Below are positions 17,066 to 25,451 of a stretch of 38,786 nucleotides of DNA, in pieces (position 1 is the first letter of the stretch; each line of letters starts with the position of its first letter). The notes beneath the pieces were generated by a model. The model was given only the letters and a program-made list of their open reading frames with translations, was not told the origin of the DNA and did no database searches. The stretch spans positions 1 through 38,786 of the forward strand of contig DAOUQO010000003.1 in assembly GCA_030625565.1 (NCBI GenBank). Reading direction: 5' to 3'. Origin of the DNA: Aliiroseovarius sp. Lineage in GTDB: Bacteria > Pseudomonadota > Alphaproteobacteria > Rhodobacterales > Rhodobacteraceae. The position numbers and the translations under genes are program-made.

Positions 17066-19177
17066 TTATCCAGAGCATTTATGAGAACGCCCACCGTCGC
17101 CATTTCCAAAACCTGTTAGGGTGACGCCAAAGCCCACATCCGTCGTTGGTGTTATACTACCTGACGAAGTAAAGCGGCGCGAGAGGGAAAGGTCAAGGAT
17201 GACGCATTCATTACGATATTCTATTGCTAAATCGGCCTTTGTGGCATCACCGGCAGCCGCATCATAGTGCGCGCTAAAGCCTGCCGTCCAAAAGTCATCA
17301 AATTCATAAGTGGTATCCAAAGTCCATTCGTGGGTTGGATCAGTGCGGCCTTCGGTGGCATCCGCGATCACCCAAACTTGCCCCGCAGACAGGGCCAGGC
17401 GATCATTATGCCATGTGGCAAGGGTTTCGGCCTTGGTAATTGAAAAATCATCGCCAATCAATGCACGGGACTGCGCGAACAGGTTCGAGCCAAGCTGTAC
17501 CTGCCCGCCGACAAGCCAATCCGAATGCGCCCCGTTCAGGCCCGAAGCCTCTGAAAACTGGCCTAAAGCCGCTTGGCGGAACACTTTTCCCGCCGCCAAT
17601 GTGAACGAAAGCCCGTCGGGGTTGGTGCGTGTCCATGTTGCCCCCAGATTTGCGCGCAGCCCGCTTTCAGTCGCATCGGCGCCGGGGAAACGCGACAAAT
17701 CAAACAGGTTTGCCATGTCAAATTCAACCATCCGGCTGTCTTCGTTTGCCGGGGTTGCGCCGTTTTGACCGACCCATGCCAATTGCACGACCGGCTCTAA
17801 TACATCGCTGACACCATTGCCGTTATGGCGCATTAACGGCCAAGCAAGGCCAAGGGCTGCCGCGTGGCTGACGCGCAAAATTTCAGGTGCAAAATTAGTA
17901 TCTTGCCGGATATGAAAGAAATCGGCGGCAAACATGGCTTCGGCGCTGGCAATCATACCGTTATTCAGGGTCCAGTTGCGTTGCCAGTTCAGGCCAGCAC
18001 CAATGCGGGCCTGATCGCGGCCTAATATATCCAAGGTTGAGGCGCGCGCATGGCCTTGGGCCGAAAATTGCAATGCTATCTCACCGCCCAAGGTCCCCGG
18101 TTGAAAGCGTTGTTCGTACAGGAAATCCGCTTGGGCAAACGGTAATTGGTCGGCAATTAACAGTTCATTTGTGCGCAAGGTTTCCCAATTGCCAAGTTCG
18201 CCATTTATGTATTGATCGCGTCGGGTGCGGGTTAGGGATACAAGGTTGCGCAGCCTGTCACGCGATGAATAACTGTAATCCGACAAATAGGCCGTGTCTG
18301 AAACCTGCTCAAGGTGGAAATCAAGGGTGAAATCGCGTGGCAAATTAAATGTGCCGTCTCCAAACAGGTAATAACGCATGATACCGGGCTGCAGGGTGTC
18401 GCGTGAAACTGCCCCGTTAAACGCCAGATTGCCATAGCTGAATTCTTGACGAAAGCGCGCTTCTAAAGTGGTGGTTCTTTGCGAAACAAAGGGGGCAAGC
18501 AGCAGGTCGGCATGGTCCCCGATTGTAATGAAATACGGCATATAAAGGCCGGTTCCAACTTGAGTGTTCGCGCGGATACGAGGTGCTAAAAATCCTGTGG
18601 CGCGCTGAACTGTAGGATCAGGCAGGCGTAGGCGCGGCAGGTAAAAAACCGGGATATCCATAACCCGCAATTGTGCATCATAAAAATATAATTGCCGTTC
18701 TTGTTGGTCATGAATGACCCGGCTGGCGCGAATTGCCCAAAGCGGCACAGGCCGGTTGATACACACCTGACACGAAGAGGCCACAACTTGCGTTGCCTGT
18801 GTATATCTGCCGCTAACCCGGTTAATTTCGACAGCGGCGATTTGCAGCTTTTGGTCCAGAACCATGCGTGCCGATTGCAAAATTCCGTTTTGCAAATCCG
18901 ATGATAACTGCGCTGCATCGGCAATGATAAACGTACCATTGCCGTCGGTCAGTGTAATCGGGCCGCCAATATCCAAAAGTCCGGTGCTTTGATTATATGA
19001 AATGCTTGTGGCGCTTAGGCGTGTCTGGCCAAATATAACAACGACATTGCCGCTTGCTACAAGGTTTTCGCGCCCAACAACCTGCACTTGGTCGGCCACA
19101 AGGCTGGCCATTTGTGCCGCCGCAAAACCCGGTATCAGCACAAAGGCGATGGTTGCTAGGGCACGAAGAAAACGCAT
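17066..19177 (-). CDS. lptD: LPS-assembly protein LptD
   Basis: LptD is the outer-membrane beta-barrel that, with LptE, inserts lipopolysaccharide into the outer leaflet. The 703-residue product has a signal peptide (1-21, ending FAAAQ), an OstA/LptA-like beta-jellyroll domain (about 25-130), then a long barrel region rich in aromatic/polar alternation. A Cys pair lies in SSCQVC near the jellyroll-barrel junction, and two more Cys are near the C-terminus (NECVI and HKCSG), so an inter-domain disulfide arrangement like that of E. coli is plausible. The ATG at 19177 is preceded by GGAGG and overlaps the lptG stop (TAATG); a longer frame starting inside lptG has no signal peptide. Confidence 0.94.
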   Translation of the reverse strand: MRFLRALATIAFVLIPGFAAAQMASLVADQVQVVGRENLVASGNVVVIFGQTRLSATSISYNQSTGLLDIGGPITLTDGNGTFIIADAAQLSSDLQNGILQSARMVLDQKLQIAAVEINRVSGRYTQATQVVASSCQVCINRPVPLWAIRASRVIHDQQERQLYFYDAQLRVMDIPVFYLPRLRLPDPTVQRATGFLAPRIRANTQVGTGLYMPYFITIGDHADLLLAPFVSQRTTTLEARFRQEFSYGNLAFNGAVSRDTLQPGIMRYYLFGDGTFNLPRDFTLDFHLEQVSDTAYLSDYSYSSRDRLRNLVSLTRTRRDQYINGELGNWETLRTNELLIADQLPFAQADFLYEQRFQPGTLGGEIALQFSAQGHARASTLDILGRDQARIGAGLNWQRNWTLNNGMIASAEAMFAADFFHIRQDTNFAPEILRVSHAAALGLAWPLMRHNGNGVSDVLEPVVQLAWVGQNGATPANEDSRMVEFDMANLFDLSRFPGADATESGLRANLGATWTRTNPDGLSFTLAAGKVFRQAALGQFSEASGLNGAHSDWLVGGQVQLGSNLFAQSRALIGDDFSITKAETLATWHNDRLALSAGQVWVIADATEGRTDPTHEWTLDTTYEFDDFWTAGFSAHYDAAAGDATKADLAIEYRNECVILDLSLSRRFTSSGSITPTTDVGFGVTLTGFGNGDGGRSHKCSG

Positions 19178-20271
19178 TAGCCATCCTCCAGGTGCAAAAT
19201 AATGCCCAGCGCCAGAAAAATGGCCGCAATCGGCGGTGTCCATGCGGCCGCAATAACCGGTATTTGGCCGTTTTCGCCCAGAATAGATGCGAAATTTCGG
19301 ATAAAAAAGATGCCAAAGCCGCTAAGAATTGCAAAAAGCGCCATAAGGCCGGTTTTGCCTAGCCTTGTATGGCGCATGGTAAATCCTGCGCCGATCAAAA
19401 CCATTGCAATAAGGAAAAAAGGCGAAGCCAGTTCTGATTGAAACCATACTTGGTGACGTCGCGGGGAAAACCCTGCTTGTTCTAACTGCCTGATAAAGCT
19501 TGGTAATTGCCAGATTGGAATGGTCGATGGGTGGCCGAAACTGTCCTGAATCTGGTCGACCGTAAGGGTCGACCCGATCCAGTAGGCGCGGGTCGAAAAG
19601 GATTCATGTTCAGGGTTGGTCAGGTCGCTTAGGTCCCATACCTTGGCATTTTTTAGGGCCCAGCGACCATCTTCCAAAATGGCTTGGGCCGCATCGATAC
19701 GTGATCTTGGCTGGCCGTCTTTCGTGTACGAAAAGAAAGATACATCAAACAATTTGGTACCATCTGGCGCAGTTGTGTTTGCGCGGATCACGGTCTGGCC
19801 GTTGGCATCGCCTTGGCGCAGCCAAAACCCTTCGCTGGAAAACGACATTACCGATTGTGTTTGGCCGGAATATAATTGTGACAAGCGTTGATGCTGTTTC
19901 AATGTTGCCGCCGAAATCGGGTTCAAAACCAACAATCCCAGTATTCCGAACATGAAAACAACCAGTACAGGGGCCACCAATGTTGCCAAAGCAGGCCGCC
20001 CGGCGGCGCGTGTCACAACCATTTCTGATGATCGTGAAAAACTTAGGAACATGGATAAAGTTGATAAAACCACCACCAAAGGCAGGATTTTGTACATCCA
20101 GCTGGGCATATTCAAAAGGGTCAGGTGTGTGATCTCAAAAATATTGATTTTATCGCCAAACCGGCGCAGGTTTTCAACGGAATCCAGCATGATAAACAAC
20201 CCCGAAAGGCTGCCCAGCACAATCAGAAAAGCGCGTGAAAACCGGCGTGCAAGATACAAGTGAAGCGTCAT
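19177..20271 (-). CDS. lptG: LPS export ABC transporter permease LptG
   Basis: LptG is one of two inner-membrane permeases of the LptB2FG transporter that extracts LPS from the inner membrane and feeds it to LptC-LptA-LptD. The 364-residue product has the family layout: an N-terminal helix starting LYLARRFSRAFL, helices 2-3, a large periplasmic beta-jellyroll (about 130-270), then three C-terminal helices. It is distinguished from LptF by order and by the GGDMTLHLYLARRF start. The ATG at 20271 overlaps the lptF stop by 4 bp; its own stop overlaps the lptD ATG by 1 bp, so translation of F, G and D is coupled. Confidence 0.94.
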   Translation of the reverse strand: MTLHLYLARRFSRAFLIVLGSLSGLFIMLDSVENLRRFGDKINIFEITHLTLLNMPSWMYKILPLVVVLSTLSMFLSFSRSSEMVVTRAAGRPALATLVAPVLVVFMFGILGLLVLNPISAATLKQHQRLSQLYSGQTQSVMSFSSEGFWLRQGDANGQTVIRANTTAPDGTKLFDVSFFSYTKDGQPRSRIDAAQAILEDGRWALKNAKVWDLSDLTNPEHESFSTRAYWIGSTLTVDQIQDSFGHPSTIPIWQLPSFIRQLEQAGFSPRRHQVWFQSELASPFFLIAMVLIGAGFTMRHTRLGKTGLMALFAILSGFGIFFIRNFASILGENGQIPVIAAAWTPPIAAIFLALGIILHLEDG

Positions 20272-21398
20272 GTCGCCCCCCCCGTTCTGGTGCGCGGTGG
20301 AAACAGGGTCATGCGCGGCGAAAGCCAAAGGATAAACGCCATAAGCGCGCCGCCAATCAGGGTTGGAACATACACCAACCCAACCAGAGCCTCGCGCTGC
20401 TGCGCTGCATTTGCCATGGTGTTATCAAGAAATTTAAGCACAACCAGAATAAGCACAGCGCCAAAAATCTGACGCCACAGGCCAAAGCGGCTGAACCCAC
20501 CCAAAAGCAAACTGGCAAAACCGATCATGGCGGCAATAGGTGACAACAGGGCTGCGGCATTGCGTGAATGTGCCTCGTATAAAAATTGAATCCGTGTGGC
20601 ATTTCGTTCGGCTAAAACCCTTGGTGATGCCCGCAATAATTCCATGGTCGAAAGATAACGGTATGACCCGCGCGCCAGCAACGCCCCCGAACTTAGCGCT
20701 GACAGGTCATAGTTGAAGTCATCAAAGGCGGTCACAATCAACCGGTCGCTTTCGGTTTGCAGGACTTGCATCAGACCTTTGAACATAATCAAACGTGGCC
20801 CTGAATCAGCACGGGCAATCAGCGCGCGTTCAGCCGAATAGACAAAATGTTGTTCAGGGCTACGTGTGTCCGAAAGGAAAATATCGCGCATTTCGCCATC
20901 ACGGCTGATTTCGCGAATATAAATGGTGATGCCATCGGCCGGATGCACAAAGGTGCCTTCGGTCAGAAAACGTGCAGTGACGTTATCAGCAATTTCTGCT
21001 TGGCGTTGGGCAAGGCGTTCTTGGCTAAGGGGCACAAGCACGTGGTTCAGTACCAGTAAAAACGCGCCTGTCAGTAGCCCGAAAACCAAAACCGGGCGCG
21101 CCATGCGAAACGGGCCAAATCCGGTGGACTGCGCAACCACCAATTCGTTTTCAGCGCTCAGCCGGTTTGTGACGAAAATAGATGCGGCAAAAGCAGCGAT
21201 CGGCATTACAATTGCGATCATCAGCGGTAATGTCAGGATGGATAATTCGGCAAAAACCATGGTGCTTTGGCCGTTGGCAATTAGTTGATCAAACAGCAAA
21301 ACTGCCCGGTTGATCCAGTAAACCAATACCAGAACCAGTGCGAAAAACCCGAAGGCCAGCAAAAGCTGCCTGAGCATATATCGGTCAAACCGTGCCAA
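20268..21398 (-). CDS. lptF: LPS export ABC transporter permease LptF
   Basis: LptF is the partner permease of LptG in the LptB2FG lipopolysaccharide exporter. The 376-residue protein begins MARFDRYMLRQLLLAF, has three N-terminal helices (the third with SIFVTNRLSAENELVVAQS, a coupling segment facing the LptB ATPase), a periplasmic jellyroll (about 135-270) and three C-terminal helices. It is the first gene of the envelope operon, and its promoter should lie in the 146-bp divergent gap shared with pepA, though no clear hexamers were recognised there. LptB and LptC are not in this window, as is usual. Confidence 0.94.
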   Translation of the reverse strand: MARFDRYMLRQLLLAFGFFALVLVLVYWINRAVLLFDQLIANGQSTMVFAELSILTLPLMIAIVMPIAAFAASIFVTNRLSAENELVVAQSTGFGPFRMARPVLVFGLLTGAFLLVLNHVLVPLSQERLAQRQAEIADNVTARFLTEGTFVHPADGITIYIREISRDGEMRDIFLSDTRSPEQHFVYSAERALIARADSGPRLIMFKGLMQVLQTESDRLIVTAFDDFNYDLSALSSGALLARGSYRYLSTMELLRASPRVLAERNATRIQFLYEAHSRNAAALLSPIAAMIGFASLLLGGFSRFGLWRQIFGAVLILVVLKFLDNTMANAAQQREALVGLVYVPTLIGGALMAFILWLSPRMTLFPPRTRTGGAT

Positions 21399-21544
21399 AT
21401 CCCCCCCACAAGTATCTATATCTTGTTGTTGAGTGTAGCCTATCGCGCAGATCGGGAAAACTCCTAACTGGTCATTTTCGCTGCTCAGGGCTAGGAATGA
21501 TGCACCAACGCTGAATATTACCGTTAAATCTGGAAAGGTTCCCT

Positions 21545-23014
21545 ATGACGTGCCCCGTTTCGCCTGAATTTGTTGAAATTAACATCGACACCATCGCCAC
21601 CGCCCCTGGCCGAGTCGTTGTGTTCGTGCCGGCAGATGGCCGGCTTGATAAAGGCGCGCGCCGGGTCAATCGCCTGAACAAGGGCGGGCTGGCGCGCTTT
21701 GTCGCCAGCGAAGCGTTTGAAAAAATGAAACAGGGCGATGCTTGCGATCTGGCATGGCCCGCCGGCATGGTGGCCGAGGCCATTCAGGTGATCCGCCTTG
21801 ACCGTACCCGCAATGATGCAAATGCCCGCAAGGCAGGGGCGGCAATTGGTGCCGCAGGGGCAGGAAAACCGGTTCTTGTCTTGGCCGGAAGCCTGCGTGG
21901 CACACCAGATATCGCCCTTGGGGCCAGCCTGCGTGGCTATGACTTCAGCGATCACAAAACAGCCGATTCTGATGCCCCCGGCAGCCTGACCATCGCCGTT
22001 ACCCGACCCGAAGAATTCACCGATACCGCGGCCCAGATTGCCGCTTTGGCCGAAGGGGTGTTTTTCACCCGTGATTTGGTAAATGAACCTTCAAACATCC
22101 TGACCACCTCAGAATTTGCTGCCCGCCTTGAAGCCCTTTCCAGCCTTGGCCTTAAGGTCAAAACGCTGGACGAGGCAGAACTGGAAAAACTGGGCATGCG
22201 CACGCTGCTGGCGGTTGGACAAGGCTCGCGCAGCCCGTCAAAAGTGGTGATCATGGAATGGATGGGGGGCGAAAAAGGCGCCGCACCGCTGGCGCTTGTC
22301 GGCAAGGGCGTGGTGTTTGACACTGGCGGCATCAGCCTGAAACCTCCGGCTGGCATGGAAGACATGACCATGGATATGGGCGGGGCAGGTACCGTTGCAG
22401 GCGTGATGAAAACGCTGGCAATGCGCAAGGCCAAGGCCAACGTGGTGGCCATTGTCGGGCTGGTGGAAAACATGCCGGACGGCCAAGCCACACGCCCAGG
22501 CGATGTGGTCGCCTCGATGAAAGGTGACACCGTTGAAATCATCAATACCGACGCCGAAGGGCGACTGGTTCTGTGTGATATCATGTGGCACGTTCAACAA
22601 GAATATAAGCCCGCAGGTATGATTGATTTGGCCACCCTGACCGGGGCAATAATCGTTGGCCTTGGCCATGAAAATGCCGGTGTTTTTTCCAATAATGACG
22701 CGCTGTGTAACGGCTTTTTACGTGCCGCCGAAAACGAAGGCGAAGGCGCGTGGCGCATGCCACTGGGGGCCGCCTATGATAAAATGCTCGACAGCCGGAT
22801 TGCCGACATGAAAAACGTCGGCGGGCGTGATGCTGGCTCAATCACAGCGGCGCAATTTTTGCAGCGCTTTGTCAAGGACGACACCCCGTGGATCCACCTG
22901 GATATTGCGGGCGTTGCCCTGACCAAAGGTCCAACAAAGCTGGCTCCAAAAGGCGCAACAGGCTGGGGTGTGCTGGCGCTAAATCGCTTGGTCTCTGACC
23001 GGTTTGAGGGCTAA
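21545..23014 (+). CDS. pepA: Leucyl aminopeptidase (M17)
   Basis: This is a cytoplasmic hexameric di-zinc/manganese aminopeptidase that releases N-terminal residues in peptide turnover; E. coli PepA also binds DNA. The 489-residue product has an N-terminal macro-like domain (1-160). The catalytic domain has GKGVVFDTGGISLK (253-266, metal-binding Asp and Lys), MDMGGAGTVAG just after it, and the family signature NTDAEGRL (334-341). GGAAAG-like purines (GGAAAGG, 21531-21537) precede the ATG. It is divergent from lptF and 94 bp before holC. The pepA-holC pairing is conserved and points to co-transcription. Confidence 0.96.
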   Translation: MTCPVSPEFVEINIDTIATAPGRVVVFVPADGRLDKGARRVNRLNKGGLARFVASEAFEKMKQGDACDLAWPAGMVAEAIQVIRLDRTRNDANARKAGAAIGAAGAGKPVLVLAGSLRGTPDIALGASLRGYDFSDHKTADSDAPGSLTIAVTRPEEFTDTAAQIAALAEGVFFTRDLVNEPSNILTTSEFAARLEALSSLGLKVKTLDEAELEKLGMRTLLAVGQGSRSPSKVVIMEWMGGEKGAAPLALVGKGVVFDTGGISLKPPAGMEDMTMDMGGAGTVAGVMKTLAMRKAKANVVAIVGLVENMPDGQATRPGDVVASMKGDTVEIINTDAEGRLVLCDIMWHVQQEYKPAGMIDLATLTGAIIVGLGHENAGVFSNNDALCNGFLRAAENEGEGAWRMPLGAAYDKMLDSRIADMKNVGGRDAGSITAAQFLQRFVKDDTPWIHLDIAGVALTKGPTKLAPKGATGWGVLALNRLVSDRFEG

Positions 23015-23061
23015 GATATTGTTCCTCTTGCCATAAATATCCTCGCCGAAGGCGTAAACGC

Positions 23062-23088
23062 AAGCAAGCGGGTCCACCCCGCTTGCTT
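23062..23088 (+). repeat. Strong hairpin between pepA and holC
   Basis: AAGCAAGCGGG and CCCGCTTGCTT form a perfect 11-bp inverted repeat around a 5-base loop (TCCAC), ending 20 bp before the holC ATG. No T-run follows, so this is not a standard intrinsic terminator. It may stabilise or process the pepA-holC mRNA, or limit holC translation. Confidence 0.6.
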
Positions 23089-23108
23089 CTAAGGACAATA
23101 CACCCACT

Positions 23109-23567
23109 ATGAGCGAAGTGTTTTTCTACCACATGACCCGCACGCCGCTTGAGGCGACCTTGCCGCTTTTGCTGACCAAATCAGTCGCCGCAGGCTGGCG
23201 GGTTCTGGTGCGTGGAACCGAACGCGCGCATATGGAATGGCTGGATGAAAAACTGTGGCTGGGGGTGAATGACAGCTTTTTGCCACACGGCCTGATCGGG
23301 GGCGCACATGATGCGGATCAGCCGGTTTTACTTAGCCATCAGGGCGGAAATCCGCACGCAGCAGATGCCATATTGCTGGTCGGAGGGGCCGAAATAGATG
23401 CTACTGAAGTGGCCCAAATCACCCGTGCCTCAATCTTGTTTGATGGCAATGACGAAGCTGCGGTTGCCGCTGCGCGCGTCCAGTGGAAAACCCTGACCGG
23501 TGCAGGAATATCAGCGCAGTACTGGAGCCAAGCTGACGGAAACTGGCAAAAAAAGGCCGAGGCGTAA
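23109..23567 (+). CDS. holC: DNA polymerase III chi subunit
   Basis: The chi subunit links the clamp loader of DNA polymerase III to single-strand-binding protein. The 152-residue product shows the family start EVFFYHMTRTPLEATLPLL, the RGTERAHMEWLDEKLW segment, FLPHG, and a C-terminal Rossmann-like half including RASILFDGND. Length is typical of alphaproteobacterial chi. It follows pepA by 94 bp with a hairpin between them. It converges on the protease gene across about 98 bp of GC-rich inverted repeats. Confidence 0.9.
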   Translation: MSEVFFYHMTRTPLEATLPLLLTKSVAAGWRVLVRGTERAHMEWLDEKLWLGVNDSFLPHGLIGGAHDADQPVLLSHQGGNPHAADAILLVGGAEIDATEVAQITRASILFDGNDEAAVAAARVQWKTLTGAGISAQYWSQADGNWQKKAEA

Positions 23568-23589
23568 TTTGAAGAAAATGCTCCCGCTT

Positions 23590-23660
23590 AAAGCCGGCCC
23601 TTCGGGCGCGTTTTAATTGGGCCAGGCCTCGCTTCGCTCGGGTTCAGCCGGCCAATTTGC
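23590..23660. other. GC-rich convergent intergenic region, possible terminator
   Basis: Between the convergent holC and protease genes lies GC-rich DNA with a short hairpin (GCCC-TTC-GGGC) followed by GCG and TTTT (23611-23614). Two copies of AGCCGGCC flank a segment containing TTGGGCC and GGCCAA, which can pair imperfectly. Termination for both genes probably happens here, but no single stem is strong enough to name. Confidence 0.35.
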
Positions 23661-23665
23661 GTGGC

Positions 23666-24247
23666 CTATCTGGTTAGAACTAGCATGTCATTGCTAATTT
23701 CAATACGTGAAAATCTGCGCAAATAGGTCATCCCCAACAGCGATCCCTGCATTTCGCCGCCATTCACCCGCACCCGAAAATTCTGATCGGTAATACCCGA
23801 AAGCTCAATCAGATTAATGCGGGCAGGGGCGGTGCGCACCTGGCCATTAGCGGTATTTGCAATGCCGCTATAGATCAGCAAATCAAGGTTAATACCAACG
23901 CGCTTGGCGTCCTCGCGGCTCAGCACAACTTCGGTTGCGCCGGTATCAACCACAAACTCCACGGGGGTGCCATTTAGCTGCAATATAAGGTAATAATGCC
24001 CGTCCGCGCGTCGGGGGGCGGTGATTTGCCCAGTTTCAGCCAGCACCGATTGGCGCGGGGCGCTGGCTTGGCGAATGTCGCTCCACAGCCCGAAACCAAT
24101 GATAACAACCACGAAAATAACCACCCATGCTGATGCTTGCTTAAGCATCGTGCCAAGGCGTTGCCTGTTGCGCACCAAAAGTGATGCGCCAATAAGCACT
24201 ACCAAAACAATCAAATAGGTCAGCCGTGTGCCATCAAAATTTTCCAT
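23666..24247 (-). CDS. Membrane-anchored retropepsin-like aspartic protease (TIGR02281-type)
   Basis: This is a clan AA aspartic protease tethered to the inner membrane. The 193-residue product has two N-terminal hydrophobic segments (about 9-25 and 40-55), a short linker, and a single retropepsin-like lobe with the catalytic FVVDTGATEVVLS (98-110, Asp101). A second conserved stretch, GSLLGMTYLRRF, is near the C-terminus. One lobe per chain means it should act as a dimer. The family is common in alphaproteobacteria and its physiological substrates are largely unknown. It is in a minus-strand run with marC upstream. Confidence 0.85.
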   Translation of the reverse strand: MENFDGTRLTYLIVLVVLIGASLLVRNRQRLGTMLKQASAWVVIFVVVIIGFGLWSDIRQASAPRQSVLAETGQITAPRRADGHYYLILQLNGTPVEFVVDTGATEVVLSREDAKRVGINLDLLIYSGIANTANGQVRTAPARINLIELSGITDQNFRVRVNGGEMQGSLLGMTYLRRFSRIEISNDMLVLTR

Positions 24248-24279
24248 ATCTTATCATATAGGTGCGCGGGGCGTGCTTG

Positions 24280-24894
24280 TCAGCCAGCGAAGCTGAAATC
24301 GCGTAAACCATCCAGCACAAATTGCACGGCAAGGGCCGCAAGCAACATACCTAACAGGCGTGTAACGACGTTAATTCCGGTTTCGCCCAGTAGTTTTTCC
24401 AACCGCCCACCGATGAAAAATGCGATGAAAACCAAGGCCAGGACGCAAAACATTACCCCCCAGACAGTGGCAAATTTCAACCAGTCGTCACCGGTTTCGC
24501 CAGTTAGCAAGATCATCGTGGCAATCGCGCCAGGTCCGGCAATTAACGGGGTCGCCAGCGGAAAAATTGACGGGTCATTATCTGAATGTGCTTGGCCCTT
24601 GCGCCGTTTGGTGCGCCGTTCAAACAGCATATCCAGCGCTGTTAAAAACAGCAAAACCCCGCCAGCAATTCGAAATGCCGACAAAGAAATCCCCATAAAA
24701 TCAAGAACCGCTTGGCCAAATAATGCAAATATGGTCAAAACGCCAAGGCCTGTTACCGTTGCACGAATGGCAACGCCGTGGCGTTCTTTTGGGGTCATAC
24801 CCTTGGTCAGGGCCACAAAAAGCGGGGCCAGACCGATGGGGTCAATAATCACCAACAGGGTGAAAAACGCTGATATCAGAAAGGCTTGGTCCAA
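24280..24894 (-). CDS. MarC family integral membrane protein
   Basis: MarC/UPF0056 proteins are six-helix inner-membrane proteins of unconfirmed function. The 204-residue product shows the signature LLVIIDPIGLAPLFVALTKGM near the N-terminus, LIAGPGAIATMILL in the middle, and the terminal half GINVVTRLLGMLLAALAVQFVLDGL. The start is a TTG (24894) with AGGGG six bases upstream; no ATG is available at the family-typical position. It lies between the protease gene and a PH-like membrane protein gene, probably in one transcription unit. Confidence 0.88.
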   Translation of the reverse strand: MDQAFLISAFFTLLVIIDPIGLAPLFVALTKGMTPKERHGVAIRATVTGLGVLTIFALFGQAVLDFMGISLSAFRIAGGVLLFLTALDMLFERRTKRRKGQAHSDNDPSIFPLATPLIAGPGAIATMILLTGETGDDWLKFATVWGVMFCVLALVFIAFFIGGRLEKLLGETGINVVTRLLGMLLAALAVQFVLDGLRDFSFAG

Positions 24895-24907
24895 TTTTGA
24901 CCCCTAA

Positions 24908-25450
24908 TTATTCGTTATAAAACCGATTGCCGGTATTGCCGATTGTCATCATAATTTGCACCACTTCGTCAACGGGTTTTTCCAATATGTGCTTTGAAAT
25001 TACGATGGGGTTGCCATAAATCCTGCGATTAATCCCGCCCTTGAACGAACGTTTGACGGTCCTGAGCTTCATAAATTCCGCGTCCTTGTTGAACACGGGC
25101 ACAAGCATGTAATCCTTATGCCAAGTTTGGGCTTCAATCGTTAACAGTTCGCTCCAGGCAACCCGCCCCTTGGGCTGAACACGGCTGTTAAAGCCATCCT
25201 TGTCCAGAATCAAAAGCACCTTGGGATGCCGGAACTGATACACAGCGATGGCGGTTAATATCGCAAAGAAAAGCGCCAGAAATGCCATCACTTCTTCGCC
25301 TTTAGTGCCGGTATTCAGCCTAAGAAAATGCCAGCCGCGCCCAAGTTCGGTGTGATAAAGCGCCAGAATGGAAAAGAGCGAAAGCAAAACAATTGCCGGA
25401 ATGTTTTTGGCAGCCTTGGCATATATTTTCACTTTGCCTGTATCATCCAT
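24908..25450 (-). CDS. PH-like domain membrane protein (STM3941-like)
   Basis: The 180-residue product has two hydrophobic segments (about 17-33 and 55-72) and then a cytoplasmic beta-rich domain. That domain starts LLILDKDGFNSR and includes RVAWSELLTIEAQTW, with a C-terminal helix (KPVDEVVQIMMTI). This two-helix plus PH-fold layout resembles the STM3941 family of uncharacterised proteins; that is an assignment from memory of the pattern, not a search. Only one base separates its start from the stop of the ABC-F gene, so the two are probably co-transcribed. Function is unknown. Confidence 0.7.
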   Translation of the reverse strand: MDDTGKVKIYAKAAKNIPAIVLLSLFSILALYHTELGRGWHFLRLNTGTKGEEVMAFLALFFAILTAIAVYQFRHPKVLLILDKDGFNSRVQPKGRVAWSELLTIEAQTWHKDYMLVPVFNKDAEFMKLRTVKRSFKGGINRRIYGNPIVISKHILEKPVDEVVQIMMTIGNTGNRFYNE

Positions 25451-25451
25451 C

